Positions 1-12,802 are shown, counted from the stretch's first letter. The stretch is DNA of 64,000 nucleotides from Alloprevotella sp. oral taxon 473 str. F0040 (GCF_000318095.2 NZ_KB290714.1:307875-371874); one strand, 5' to 3'. The notes: generated by a model not told the origin, from the letters alone. Numbers and translations: made by a program.

Positions 1-20
1 CTTTCACAACCTTCACAGAA
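1..20 (-). repeat. Dispersed repeat copy R0, cut by window edge
   Basis: The first 20 bases are the reverse complement of the conserved head TGTGAAGGTTGTGAAAG that begins the other copies (501, 12803 and 28301 on plus; 12510 and 28127 on minus). The GC-rich tail would lie outside the window. It forms an inverted pair with the copy at 501-571. Confidence 0.7.
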
Positions 21-151
21 TTGTCACTATTCTATTGACTATTCGTAGATTATATAGGTATTAGGAACAGTGTTCATGAGAGGGCTTTCGAATCGTACGT
101 TAGCACTCTAATGTTGTCCTTCAAATAGGGTAGAGAAGCAGGGGATTTTCA

Positions 152-258
152 TAGATTATCTCCATGCTGCGAAAGATAATCTCCGAGATTTTCTGTAATA
201 TCTCCCATGTTTTTGGGAAAATCTCCTACGTTTAGTTGATTAACTCCCATGGTTGTCC
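152..258 (+). repeat. 21-bp phased CTCC-box array A1 (five units)
   Basis: CTCC cores lie at 160, 181, 202, 223 and 244, a step of exactly 21 bp four times running. The units read roughly ATCTCC-CATG-TTTT, with most other bases varying. Neither strand gives a continuous reading frame across the array. The same box and step recur at 12591-12657, 27908-27972 and 50260-50345. No function is known to me; a two-helical-turn step would put every box on the same DNA face. Confidence 0.75.
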
Positions 259-439
259 GTCAAACTTCAACAGAGAAGAAAGCTTCATTCAAGAATCAAA
301 GATAGATGGCTACCTTTTCATGGATTTCATCACTAGATGATTGCTCTCCTTTTCCGATTGCTCAGCATACTATCATACCAGTTTCAGAGCTCTTTTTCAT
401 CCTTATAGGATGCCCTATTTGCTCTTCGGAGGCTGTTGT

Positions 440-457
440 GTTAAAATATGTCCGAAA
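440..457 (-). repeat. Shared island module, copy 1
   Basis: On the minus strand this reads TTTCGGACATATTTTAAC, which differs at one position from TTTCGGACATTTTTTAAC at 28168-28185 on the plus strand. Both lie inside repeat islands close to a dispersed-repeat copy, suggesting the islands share more than the two main repeats. Confidence 0.45.
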
Positions 458-500
458 GAAGGGCGTTAGAGGTTGTCTTTGAGTGCTTTACAGCGAAATC

Positions 501-571
501 GGTGAAGGTTGTGAAAGTAAAAAGACTAAAATCCCTGAAATGCGCGCACGCGTATGCGCGCGAGAAGAGAT
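501..571 (+). repeat. Dispersed repeat copy R1 (head plus alternating GC tail)
   Basis: It starts GTGAAGGTTGTGAAAG, continues through a linker with AAATCCCTG, and ends in a tail TGCGCGCACGCGTATGCGCG (542-561) that alternates pyrimidine and purine without a break for about 22 bases. It matches R3 (12803-12872) and R5 (28301-28364) in order and orientation, and R2 and R4 in inverse orientation. Confidence 0.75.
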
Positions 572-820
572 GTTTTAACATTTTGAAAGTGGTCTCTGAT
601 GTGTGTTCCTTTTGCTATTTGGAGCTTGTTGAGGAGTCTGTTTAAAAAGTGGGGTGGAAGCGCGAACATATCGCGAATATTTGGTATTTTTGCTGTGGCT
701 TTGCTGAATGCCTTCATGTTGGGGTGCATCAAGAGTCCGAGACTCTGTGGCGCTATCTTGAAGGGCAGCAGCCGATTTCCTTTTTACTACACAAAAACGC
801 TACCTCCAACACTAAACTTC

Positions 821-2470
821 ATGTCTTTCTTTCATCGTTTTTTGCCGCAGTCGAAGCAATCGCAACGACTAAGCAATGCTCCGCAACGGCGCCGCAACCG
901 AAGGCTTCGTTGGATACATAAATGGGGTGGACTTTTTTTTACCTTCTTCCTCATTGTCTTTGCTTTATCGGGCATTGTGCTCAATCATCGCGCCTCATTG
1001 AGTGAAATGGATGTGCCACGCTCCGTGCTACCGCCAGAGTATCGCATGCAACATTGGAACTTGGGCGCTGTGAAGGGCACGCTTCGTATGTCGAGCGACT
1101 CCATCTTGTTGTATGGAGAGAATGGTCTTTGGCTTACCGACTCTGCACATACAGCTTTTACTCGCTTTGATCGTGGACTACGCCCAGGAGCCGACAACCA
1201 TCTTGTGGCCAATGTGGTGCGCACTCGTAGTGGGCAACTCTTTGCTGTCACCACCTTCGATGCTTACCAGTGGAATTATGTCTCTCAAACGTGGCAAAGG
1301 CTGACGGAGCGTTTCAGACCTGCAGACCGAATGACGGATGCAGCAACCAAAGGTGACACCTTGGTGCTACAAAGCCGTTCTGAACTTTTTCTTGCCACGC
1401 CACCTTATCAACGCTTTGAGCGCATACAGCTCAAAGAGCCCACTAACAGCACAATCGGCCGCTTCACTTTTCGCACCCTGTGGATGCTACATAGTGGTGA
1501 GCTCTTTGGAGCTTGGGCGCAATACTTTGTAGACTTTTTAGGTGTGATTCTCATCGTGCTTTGCATCACAGGGGTCGTGCTGGCCTTTTTTCCAAAGCTC
1601 TTAAAGAGACAGCGCAAACGCCAACCACAGGGTAAGAGTGCTTGGCGTAGCATTTTCAGATCTTCTCTCCAGCTTCATAATAAATTGGGAGTATATCTCC
1701 TCGGATTTCTGCTGCTGCTCACCCTCACGGGCATGTTTCTCCGTCCGCCGCTCTTGATAGCCATAGCCACTCATCGACATCAGCCTCTGGCTCTAACTCA
1801 CGAGAACAACCCTAATCCATGGTGGGACAATCTGCGCATGATTCGCTACGACCGTCACCACAATCGGTGGTTGTTGCAGACTCCATTTGGCTTCTTCACG
1901 ACTAGAGATCTACATGTAGCTCCCACTAAGTTGGAGCATGAGCCTCCTGTAGGCTTTATGGGCACCAATGTGCTTCTGCAGGAAGATGCGGAACATTGGA
2001 TTGCAGGATCGTTCAGTGGGCTCTATCGCTGGAATGCACGCACTGGGCAGAGCGTTAATCTCTACACAGGGCAGCTCTATGTCGCTCCGAAGCATCAAGG
2101 AATCCCAGATTTTACTTATTCTGTATCTGGATACAGCACTGATTTGGGAAAACGTCCCGTCGTGTTCGACTACAATCGTGGAGCGGAGTATGCTCTCGGG
2201 CGGCCTTCAAAGCCTGAGGCTCCTGAAAGCTCTGTAGATGCCGTGAGCTATCTTCGTGCTGATTTTAGCGAGATGCCGACAGTCGTCCGTGATGGTCGTT
2301 TATCTTTATGGCGAGTCGCATTGGAAACGCATACAGGTCGAATTTACACCTTCCTCCCAAACCTCGTTGTTCAGCTTTTCGTCTTCCTCTCTGGAGTGTT
2401 CTTACTCACTGTTCTGGTGTCAGGTTTTATCCTTTGGCGCAGATTCCATCGTTTTGCAAAGTCTAGATGA
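821..2470 (+). CDS. PepSY-associated transmembrane protein
   Basis: Inner-membrane protein of 549 aa with four predicted membrane segments, near residues 37-56, 236-258, 289-308 and 519-538, and two large extracytoplasmic loops. The basic N-terminus followed by the WIHKWGGLFFTF stretch, and the repeated H-x-K-x-G entry to a helix (LQLHNKLGVYLLGF), are typical of the PepSY_TM family. Members are often linked to iron or siderophore reduction, but no TonB receptor adjoins this one, so its substrate is unknown. The ATG at 821 is chosen over the upstream-open frame (from 599) because the family start sits just before the basic stretch and the extra segment has no family character. It looks monocistronic; the next gene starts 166 bp later. 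Confidence 0.8.
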   Translation: MSFFHRFLPQSKQSQRLSNAPQRRRNRRLRWIHKWGGLFFTFFLIVFALSGIVLNHRASLSEMDVPRSVLPPEYRMQHWNLGAVKGTLRMSSDSILLYGENGLWLTDSAHTAFTRFDRGLRPGADNHLVANVVRTRSGQLFAVTTFDAYQWNYVSQTWQRLTERFRPADRMTDAATKGDTLVLQSRSELFLATPPYQRFERIQLKEPTNSTIGRFTFRTLWMLHSGELFGAWAQYFVDFLGVILIVLCITGVVLAFFPKLLKRQRKRQPQGKSAWRSIFRSSLQLHNKLGVYLLGFLLLLTLTGMFLRPPLLIAIATHRHQPLALTHENNPNPWWDNLRMIRYDRHHNRWLLQTPFGFFTTRDLHVAPTKLEHEPPVGFMGTNVLLQEDAEHWIAGSFSGLYRWNARTGQSVNLYTGQLYVAPKHQGIPDFTYSVSGYSTDLGKRPVVFDYNRGAEYALGRPSKPEAPESSVDAVSYLRADFSEMPTVVRDGRLSLWRVALETHTGRIYTFLPNLVVQLFVFLSGVFLLTVLVSGFILWRRFHRFAKSR

Positions 2471-2567
2471 AAAATAAAGTGGAAAAACTACGAAAATCCA
2501 TTTTTTATTCCGAACTTTGTAGCTGAGAATGTGGTGATGATTAGCTTCGGTTTAATGAGGTTGTTAG

Positions 2568-6695
<4,128 letters not shown>

Positions 6696-6700
6696 ATCAC

Positions 6701-6736
6701 ACTGCGAGAGCCTATAATGGCTCTCGCAGTTCTTTT
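6701..6736 (+). terminator. Rho-independent terminator of the GH2 gene
   Basis: A perfect 12-bp stem ACTGCGAGAGCC / GGCTCTCGCAGT with a 6-base loop, followed by TCTTTTT, starts 6 bases after the stop codon. Confidence 0.9.
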
Positions 6737-7081
6737 TGACGACAGTTGGTATCTTATGAGATCCCAGACTTAGTCGATGTGTGCGTGATACTTATCTTCA
6801 GTCCTATCCTGTAGTTCGGCAGGGTAGGGCTATTTGTGTTAGGAATAGCTGAATGTTCAATTCTCGTGTGTTTATAGATGCGTTTTCTTACAAGTCAAGC
6901 ATTCGTTTTATCTACTTATTTTGCTATATATATGTTGCTATTAGACGTGTTTTGATTGTTGAGTAATGAATAAATGTAAGTTTCTCTTAGCAAAACTCGT
7001 ATATAAAGCTAGAAAATATACACATTGTACTCGTTATTTGTTAAAACATAGCACCATAAAGGAAGAAAAGAGCTGGAAGTC
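6737..7081. other. Gene-poor AT-rich spacer
   Basis: Between the terminator at 6701 and the protease promoter at 7082 I see no gene, repeat or RNA. The frame open from 6966 merely continues into the protease and ends upstream of its promoter. Confidence 0.5.
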
Positions 7082-7112
7082 TTGCCTTTCTGCCATCTTT
7101 ACTGTAAATTTG
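7082..7112 (+). promoter_or_regulatory. Promoter of the C1 protease gene
   Basis: TTG at 7082-7084, 20 bases, then TAAATTTG at 7105-7112, the Bacteroidetes -33/-7 layout seen exactly elsewhere in the window. It implies a 5' leader of about 125 nt and supports the start at 7245. Confidence 0.6.
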
Positions 7113-7244
7113 TGGCCAATTAGCGTTGTTTTGAAGAGATTTCTTGCAACTCTAAAACATTTCTTGCGAAATAGGGATTCGCATGCATCTAGATATAGTA
7201 TATCTTCTTCTATTCCCTGCACATTTCAAAACCACAATTCCTAT

Positions 7245-10200
7245 ATGAAAAGCGTCTACAAACTTGCTTTGCTTGCGGCTGTAGTTTTTCCTGCTGCCTT
7301 GCAAGCTCAGCCCGTTGTCGATCGTAGCAAATATCCAGACTACGATCCAACTGTTCGCCCCGACCGTTCGCTTCGTCGCTATGGTCGTGCGCTCAAGGTA
7401 AAGGGAGCAGTCGCGCCCTCTGTGAGCCAGCGTCCTGCCTATGTGAACAATGCGGCCAATATGTATTTCCCCCCCGTGTTTAACCAAGAGGGAGGATCTT
7501 GCGGATCTGCATCCCGTATTGGTTATATGTTCACCTACGAGTTGAACGCCTATCGTGGCACTGATGCTTCAAAGTTTGAGAATCAATATCCCACTCACTT
7601 TGTTTGGTTGCTTACCAATGGTAACTCCGGTAAAGACCAATTTGTCCAATTTGTAGGTGTGCCTTCTGCTAAAACCTATGGTGGACGCATGAACTCTGCT
7701 CTATTTGGTTATAGAGAAGAAACCAACAACGACTTCGGTTGGATGACAGGCTACGAGAAGTGGTTTGAAGCCATGCACAACCGTATGTATCAGCCGGCTC
7801 ACATTCCTAACAACTTAGGTACAGAGGAAGGTCGTGAACAAATGAAAAACTGGTTGTGGAACCACAATGGTGATACAGACTTTCGTGCCGGAGGTATTGC
7901 AGGTATTGGCGTAGCTTCTGCTGTGACCCCAGAACGCATTCCGAATACTGCTGCTAACCAAGCTGCTGGTGTTGTGGGACAACAATACGTGAAATACTGG
8001 GGTGTAGGTGTCGACCACGCCCTCACGCTTGTTGGTTATGACGATCGCATCGAATTTGACCTCGACGGCAATGGTAAGTATGGTGAAAAGGAAAAAGACG
8101 AAGTAGGAGCTTGGATTATCGCCAACTCATGGGGACTTTGGGCTAACAATGGTCTCATCTATTGTCCCTATGCCAATGCCTTCCCCGCCCATACACAGCC
8201 TGATGCTAAGGGAGTGCGCCACCAAAGTGGTGGATATTGGCAACCAGAAATCTACCACGTGCGCAAAGACTACCGTCCATTCCGCACCATTAAGGTGAAG
8301 ATGGACTATTCACGTCGCTCTGAGCTTCTCTTGCAAGTGGGTGTCTCTGCCAATCTTGATGCCAAGAAGCCCGATGCTATCATCGATCTTCACCACTTCC
8401 GTTGGGCTGGTGATGGTCACGGAGGAGACATCGGCACTGGTGAGAAAGACCAAAAGGAATTGCCCGAAATGCCTATGTTGGGACGTTGGGCAGATGGTCA
8501 GTTGCACACCGAGCCCATGGAGTTTGGTTATGACCTCACCGATTTGAGTGCAGGATTCGACCGTTCACGTCCTTTGAAATACTTCTTCATCATCAACTCC
8601 AAAACGAAGTCTGGTATTTCTAGCAAGGCCAAAGGTTCTGGTCATCTCTATGACGTAAGCATTCTTGACTATGAGTTTGACAAGGAAGGTGTAGAAACTC
8701 CCTTCGTGCTTGAAAAGAAGGAGGGAGCTAACAGTGTAGACATCAACAAAGGTACGGTTGCAACTTACAGTACGATTGTCTATGGTGAGCAATTCTTCGC
8801 TCCCACCAATGCTGCTGTGAGTGACAACAAGTTTACTTGGTCTGCACCTCAAGCTAATGGTCACAAGATTAAAGAATACAAAGTCTTTGTCAATGGTGCG
8901 CTTCGTGGCACCACAAAAGAGCTTTCTTACCCTGTCACTGATGCTGGTAGCTATGCTGTAAAGGCTGTATATGAAGGCGGACATGAGACATCTATGATCT
9001 CTGCCATTTCTTCTGTAGCTCGTCAAGAGAAGAATGTGGCTGTAGACTTTAAGCAAGCAGGTTTCACCATTCCCGATGTGTTCAAAGACACATATCCCGA
9101 GTGCACCATTGAGTTTTGGATGAAGCCTCACTCTGTGACCAACTGGAACCAACAAGGTGGCCCTGGTTGGGGTAGCTTCATGTGTCACGCTAATGCCGAT
9201 GGCACTTACACCGCAGGTTGGGATGCAGCAGGTAATGCACGTGCCAACGCTTCTGGCGCACTTCGTGTGAACCAATGGAGCCACATAGCCATGGTCGTAC
9301 AACGATCCAACTTCCGTATTCTAGTTGATGGTAAACCACAGGCTTCGGCTCCTGCCTCTGGTGGTCATAGTGGTATTGGAGGTTTTGGAAATCTTGTTTT
9401 TGCTGCTGGCGATAATGGTCAGGATGCCATCTATGATGAAATCCGTATTTGGAACAAAGCTCGTACCAATGCTGAGCTAAGTGGTGCCCACACCAAAGAG
9501 TTTAGTGGCGAACTTATGCCACAAGGTCTCTTGGCTTATTATAAGGGTGATATTATCACAATTGATGGTAAACCTTATCTGCGTGACTGTGTGGGCGGAT
9601 ATCATGCCCCCCTCACGGGTTCTGGCTACAAGCAAGTAGATTCCGACATGAAGTTGGGTGAGCCTTCAGGTTATAGCTTTACGAATACTTCCATTTCAGG
9701 GGCAAGAACCATTGAAGCTGGTCAGCCTCTCACGCTTAAGGCCAATTATCAAGACCACGTTAAGCAGCTAGAGTGGAGTGCTCCCGATGCTAATGTTGAT
9801 AAGTATGCTGGTGCAGAACTCACTCTCGTATTCCCCAAGGAAGGTAAGTATAAGGTGACACTGACAGTGAAGGGAGAGAAGGATAAGACAAGAACAGTGA
9901 CCAAGGAAATCATGGTGACAGCTCCAGCTCCTTGTTCTGCTGACTTCGTTGCATCTCTCAAGGAAGTACCCGCTGGTCAGCGAGTGAGCTTCAATCCTGT
10001 GAATCCCGTGGCTGGATACCAATATGCATGGGCCATGCCTGGGGGTAGTGTTGTAGCCTCTAACGCAGTTTCTGCAGGTACTTCTTATGAGACTCCTGGC
10101 AAACACGAGGTGACCCTCACCGTAACGTCTTCTACTGGTGAAGTAAAGACCAGTAAGCAAGCAATCAATGTAGTGAATGTTGCTCCAGAAGCTGCATTTA

Positions 10201-11801
10201 GTATCCAGAACCCCGTAGTTCTTAAAAACGAAAAGGGCTGGATGACGAGCGAATCTAAGTTCCGTCCTAGCACCCTCGAATGGATTTTCAATAGTGGCAA
10301 GAACGTACTTGTGAAGCAGGTAGCTCTCAAGGACAAGAAGGACAACGCACTCCCCTATGAAGTAAAGCAGCCAGGTGTTTACGATGTAACTCTCAAGGCC
10401 AGCAACGAAGTAGGTAAGAGCGAAACAACTCAAAAACGTGGCTTGATTGTGGTGAATGCAGACTCCAAGAATGGTCTTTCGTTCAACCATCTCGGCGCAA
10501 GTGTAGAGTTGAGTCAACAGCCCATTACGAAGGAGACCAACAACTTCACCATCGACTGGTGGATGAATCCTGCTAAGCTCTCCGATTTCTGCTGCGGTAT
10601 AGGTGATGTAGATGCCACTTTCCAAATCAAAGCAGACTATCGTGGTCGCTTGCAAATCCATAAGAATGGTCGTCTGGTTCAAACTGGCGAAGGCGTTGTT
10701 AAGTCTGGCGAATGGCACCACTATGCTGTTAGCGTAAGCAATGGCAGCAACGTCAAGGTTTATTGCGATGGCGAGCTTGTTGGAAGCTCAGGCAATATCT
10801 CTGGTAGCCAAATGCCTAACCTCTCTCGATTTACCATCGGTAATGAGTCTGCCGACATGAGCGGTCAAATCGACGAATTCCGCATCTGGGAGAAGGTACT
10901 CACCCCTGCAACTATCCAAAAGTATGCCAATGTACCTCTCGAAGGAGAGCTGCTCAACAAGGCGAAATCAGAAGATAAGTTGAAAGTCTACTATAATTTC
11001 AACCAAACTTCTGGCAACGTGGTAGACCAATCTGGCAACGGCTACGAAGGTGTTCGCAAGAACTTCGGCCCTGAAGGTGATGCTTGGGCACTCTCTCGTG
11101 GTGTCTTCAGCTTGAACTTCGATAACACGATGGAAGACGTAAGCAGCGAACTCAAGAACAATCGTGCTTACTTTAAGCATACAAACAAGAAAGTCAATGG
11201 TTCAAACTCTCGTTGGTATGAACTTGCTGATTGGCTTGTAGAAAACACTTCTAAGGAAGGTAACATCACAGCTGGTGCGCACTACGACAATGCTAAGGGC
11301 GGTGCCTTCACCGTAACTTCTGGTTGGGACGGATTCCCCAATTTGAAGGACCACAAGGTGTATCAAGTGCTTCACCTCAAGGCTGGTGCTTATGCTCTCA
11401 CCACTTCCTTCGGTCAGCATGGCGAAAGTGCAAACTGCTTCCTCGTTGCTGCTTTGGGCAACAAGTTGCCCGACTCCAACCAGTTGGATCAAGCATTGTC
11501 TAGCACTCCGCTCAAGCCTGGCAACATGGGTGCTGAAAACACGCTCAACTTTGTCCTTACTGAAGACACGGATGTGGCACTTGGTATCGTGGCCAACATG
11601 ATTGGCAACAAGATTTTCTGCATCCACAACTTCAAGCTCGTGCGTAACAGCGTTGAAACCATCACCAACATCGGTGGCGTGAAGACTAACGTGCAAATCT
11701 CCAATGCAGAAGGCACATTCGACCTCTCTGGACGTCGCGTAGAAAAGACTGAAAGCGGTCAAATCTACATCCAAAACGGTCAACGTGTAGTGGCTCAGTA
11801 A
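7245..11801 (+). CDS. Large secreted papain-like (C1A) cysteine protease with PKD and LamG-like modules
   Basis: 1518-aa predicted secreted protease. The signal peptide (MKSVYKLALLAAVVFPAALQAQ) fixes the start at 7245; the frame is open back to 6966 but that part lies upstream of the promoter. The catalytic domain covers about residues 60-330, with Cys near 86 in QEGGSCGSA, His near 258 in VDHALTLVGYDD and Asn near 294 in ANSWG, the full papain triad. After it come an Ig/fibronectin-like stretch, a LamG/concanavalin-like domain near 600-750, two PKD-like repeats near 820-960, a second LamG-like domain near 1080-1220 and a C-terminal region. The last 30 residues (FDLSGRRV...IYIQNGQRVV) resemble the C-terminal motif common on Prevotella secreted proteins. 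Function is probably degradation of host protein at the surface. The anchoring or secretion route (type IX or other) cannot be settled here. Confidence 0.85.
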   Translation: MKSVYKLALLAAVVFPAALQAQPVVDRSKYPDYDPTVRPDRSLRRYGRALKVKGAVAPSVSQRPAYVNNAANMYFPPVFNQEGGSCGSASRIGYMFTYELNAYRGTDASKFENQYPTHFVWLLTNGNSGKDQFVQFVGVPSAKTYGGRMNSALFGYREETNNDFGWMTGYEKWFEAMHNRMYQPAHIPNNLGTEEGREQMKNWLWNHNGDTDFRAGGIAGIGVASAVTPERIPNTAANQAAGVVGQQYVKYWGVGVDHALTLVGYDDRIEFDLDGNGKYGEKEKDEVGAWIIANSWGLWANNGLIYCPYANAFPAHTQPDAKGVRHQSGGYWQPEIYHVRKDYRPFRTIKVKMDYSRRSELLLQVGVSANLDAKKPDAIIDLHHFRWAGDGHGGDIGTGEKDQKELPEMPMLGRWADGQLHTEPMEFGYDLTDLSAGFDRSRPLKYFFIINSKTKSGISSKAKGSGHLYDVSILDYEFDKEGVETPFVLEKKEGANSVDINKGTVATYSTIVYGEQFFAPTNAAVSDNKFTWSAPQANGHKIKEYKVFVNGALRGTTKELSYPVTDAGSYAVKAVYEGGHETSMISAISSVARQEKNVAVDFKQAGFTIPDVFKDTYPECTIEFWMKPHSVTNWNQQGGPGWGSFMCHANADGTYTAGWDAAGNARANASGALRVNQWSHIAMVVQRSNFRILVDGKPQASAPASGGHSGIGGFGNLVFAAGDNGQDAIYDEIRIWNKARTNAELSGAHTKEFSGELMPQGLLAYYKGDIITIDGKPYLRDCVGGYHAPLTGSGYKQVDSDMKLGEPSGYSFTNTSISGARTIEAGQPLTLKANYQDHVKQLEWSAPDANVDKYAGAELTLVFPKEGKYKVTLTVKGEKDKTRTVTKEIMVTAPAPCSADFVASLKEVPAGQRVSFNPVNPVAGYQYAWAMPGGSVVASNAVSAGTSYETPGKHEVTLTVTSSTGEVKTSKQAINVVNVAPEAAFSIQNPVVLKNEKGWMTSESKFRPSTLEWIFNSGKNVLVKQVALKDKKDNALPYEVKQPGVYDVTLKASNEVGKSETTQKRGLIVVNADSKNGLSFNHLGASVELSQQPITKETNNFTIDWWMNPAKLSDFCCGIGDVDATFQIKADYRGRLQIHKNGRLVQTGEGVVKSGEWHHYAVSVSNGSNVKVYCDGELVGSSGNISGSQMPNLSRFTIGNESADMSGQIDEFRIWEKVLTPATIQKYANVPLEGELLNKAKSEDKLKVYYNFNQTSGNVVDQSGNGYEGVRKNFGPEGDAWALSRGVFSLNFDNTMEDVSSELKNNRAYFKHTNKKVNGSNSRWYELADWLVENTSKEGNITAGAHYDNAKGGAFTVTSGWDGFPNLKDHKVYQVLHLKAGAYALTTSFGQHGESANCFLVAALGNKLPDSNQLDQALSSTPLKPGNMGAENTLNFVLTEDTDVALGIVANMIGNKIFCIHNFKLVRNSVETITNIGGVKTNVQISNAEGTFDLSGRRVEKTESGQIYIQNGQRVVAQ

Positions 11802-11853
11802 TTCCTGAGTATTCTGATGTCTCTTTAGAGATACAGAAAATGATGAAATGATC

Positions 11854-11889
11854 AACGGACATATCCAGCAATGGGTATGTCCGTTTTGC
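11854..11889 (+). terminator. Terminator of the C1 protease gene
   Basis: Stem AACGGACATA / TATGTCCGTT with a loop of about 12 bases, followed by TTG and a weak T-run, 52 bp after the stop codon. Confidence 0.7.
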
Positions 11890-11930
11890 GTTGAAACCGA
11901 CATTTTTATCGCCACATTTTTTTTAGCCCC

Positions 11931-11974
11931 GTAACCAATGTTACGCTTTTCAATTGTTACACTTCGTACCTTTG
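11931..11974 (+). promoter_or_regulatory. HcpR-like operator and promoter of a candidate small RNA
   Basis: The palindrome GTAACCAATGTTAC (11931-11944) is followed after exactly 22 bp by the -7 box TACCTTTG (11967-11974). The hcp promoter has GTAACTGATGTTAC with the same 22-bp gap to TATCTTTG, and the region between also matches without gaps at many positions. Neither promoter has a TTG at the -33 position, as expected if an activator of the Crp/Fnr type (HcpR family) is needed. From memory, GTAAC-N4-GTTAC is close to the predicted HcpR site in several anaerobes. Confidence 0.7.
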
Positions 11975-11980
11975 CATCAC

Positions 11981-12150
11981 TAAACTTAAAGACTTTGTTG
12001 TTTCCCTGTCTTGCTCATTTATGCAAGGGAAACATCCTGCGATGATTTCGCAGCCCATTAACCAACACGAGATGACCTAGCTATTCTATTCATTTGTCTC
12101 TTGCAAACACAATTCAAGAAGGTGCACCCACAATTGGGTGCACCTTTAAT
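11981..12150 (+). ncRNA. Candidate hcp-coregulated small RNA (about 170 nt)
   Basis: It runs from the expected start just after the -7 box at 11967 to a strong terminator. It can fold into three stem-loops: GTTTCCC / GGGAAAC with an inner TTGC / GCAA (12000-12033), CTGCGA / TCGCAG with a 5-base loop (12037-12053), and the terminator AAGGTGCACCCA / TGGGTGCACCTT (12119-12146). A 19-codon open frame (12021-12080, ATG to TAG) overlaps the first two stems, so a tiny peptide gene is an alternative. No known RNA family is recognised. Start and end are inferred from promoter and terminator only. Confidence 0.6.
12119..12150 (+). terminator. Terminator of the candidate small RNA
   Basis: A perfect 12-bp stem (AAGGTGCACCCA) with loop CAAT, followed by TTTAATTTG. 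There is no annotated gene just upstream that it could serve, which is part of the case for the RNA. Confidence 0.85.
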
Positions 12151-12445
12151 TTGTCTAGGCAATCCTAGTAGAAAGTAATTTTTCCAATACTGCCTTATAA
12201 TCTCCCCCTCTATCTATTATATGGGTAGATATTAGGCAAAAGAGAGAAAAAACGATGGAAATCAGCAGAAAAATTTTTTACACCCTCTGTTTTGCTATTT
12301 ATACATGTCAGAATGCAGTATAGTGATGCTGTTTTGTATGAGTGTTAATTTCTCTTTTCCTTTGCGCTGGCCGATGTTTTGCGCTCCTCTCGAGCAATAC
12401 TTCCACCTCAACTCGTTGCAAACCTTTGTGCAGCGTAGAAATGAG

Positions 12446-12510
12446 ACTCTCGCGCCCGCGTACGCACACGCACTACAGGGATTTTGCACTTTTTGCTTTC
12501 ACAACCTCAC
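12446..12510 (-). repeat. Dispersed repeat copy R2
   Basis: Read on the minus strand it begins GTGAGGTTGTGAAAGCAAAA, passes through AAATCCCTGTAGTG and ends in an alternating GC tail (GTGCGTGTGCGTACGCG then GGCGCGAGAG). It forms an inverted pair with R3 (12803-12872); the GC tails point outward. Confidence 0.75.
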
Positions 12511-12548
12511 ACTAGTCCCATCTGTTCCTCCCTTTTTTGCTTAGAAAT

Positions 12549-12662
12549 CAAGGAGATGTCGTCTAAAATGTCGGACTTTTTTCCACTTTTCTCCGACGTT
12601 TTCCCGCACATCTCCGACTTTTCTCTCAAAAACTCCAACATTTCCGTTTTTCTCTCCCCAAA
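12549..12662 (+). repeat. 21-bp phased CTCC-box array A2
   Basis: CTCC cores lie at 12591, 12612, 12633 and 12654, exactly 21 bp apart, with a degenerate GTCGGACTTTT at the previous step (12570). Units read TCTCCGAC-TTTT. It lies between the two arms of the R2/R3 inverted pair. Short frames on both strands stay open here because 21 is a multiple of three; I regard them as a by-product. Confidence 0.75.
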
Positions 12663-12802
12663 CGACAGGTGACGTTCTCGCTTGTTCAAGCTCCCTTTTT
12701 CGCCTATTTTCTGCCTCTTTTCAGTCGCTCAACCTGGATATTCTGAAAATATGTTTAAAAACGTGTGGTAATAAACAGATTAATAGCCACTTATAAAGAA
12801 AT

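Larger units (their letters stand above)
1..820. other. Intergenic repeat island 1
   Basis: No credible gene lies here. The stretch holds repeat copies R0 (1-20) and R1 (501-571), the 21-bp array A1 and one arm of a shared module at 440-457. The open frame running into the PepSY gene from 599 has no independent support. A TATTTTTG box at 685-692 could be a promoter -7 element for the PepSY gene, but I see no matching -33 TTG. Confidence 0.6.

Noticed and set aside
152-258. CRISPR array
   Set aside because: The units are degenerate, directly adjacent at 21 bp with no spacer sequences, and no cas gene lies in the window.
448-645. 65-codon frame across repeat R1
   Set aside because: Its reading runs through the dispersed repeat, whose other copies do not preserve a frame.
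6966-7244. N-terminal extension of the C1 protease
   Set aside because: It contains no family features, precedes a clear signal peptide, and lies mostly upstream of the promoter at 7082-7112.
12484-12689. Short frames on both strands over array A2 with seven-residue periodicity
   Set aside because: A 21-bp DNA repeat gives a heptad in any frame. The equivalent frames over A1 and A4 are broken by stops, so the periodicity is a DNA property, not a protein one.
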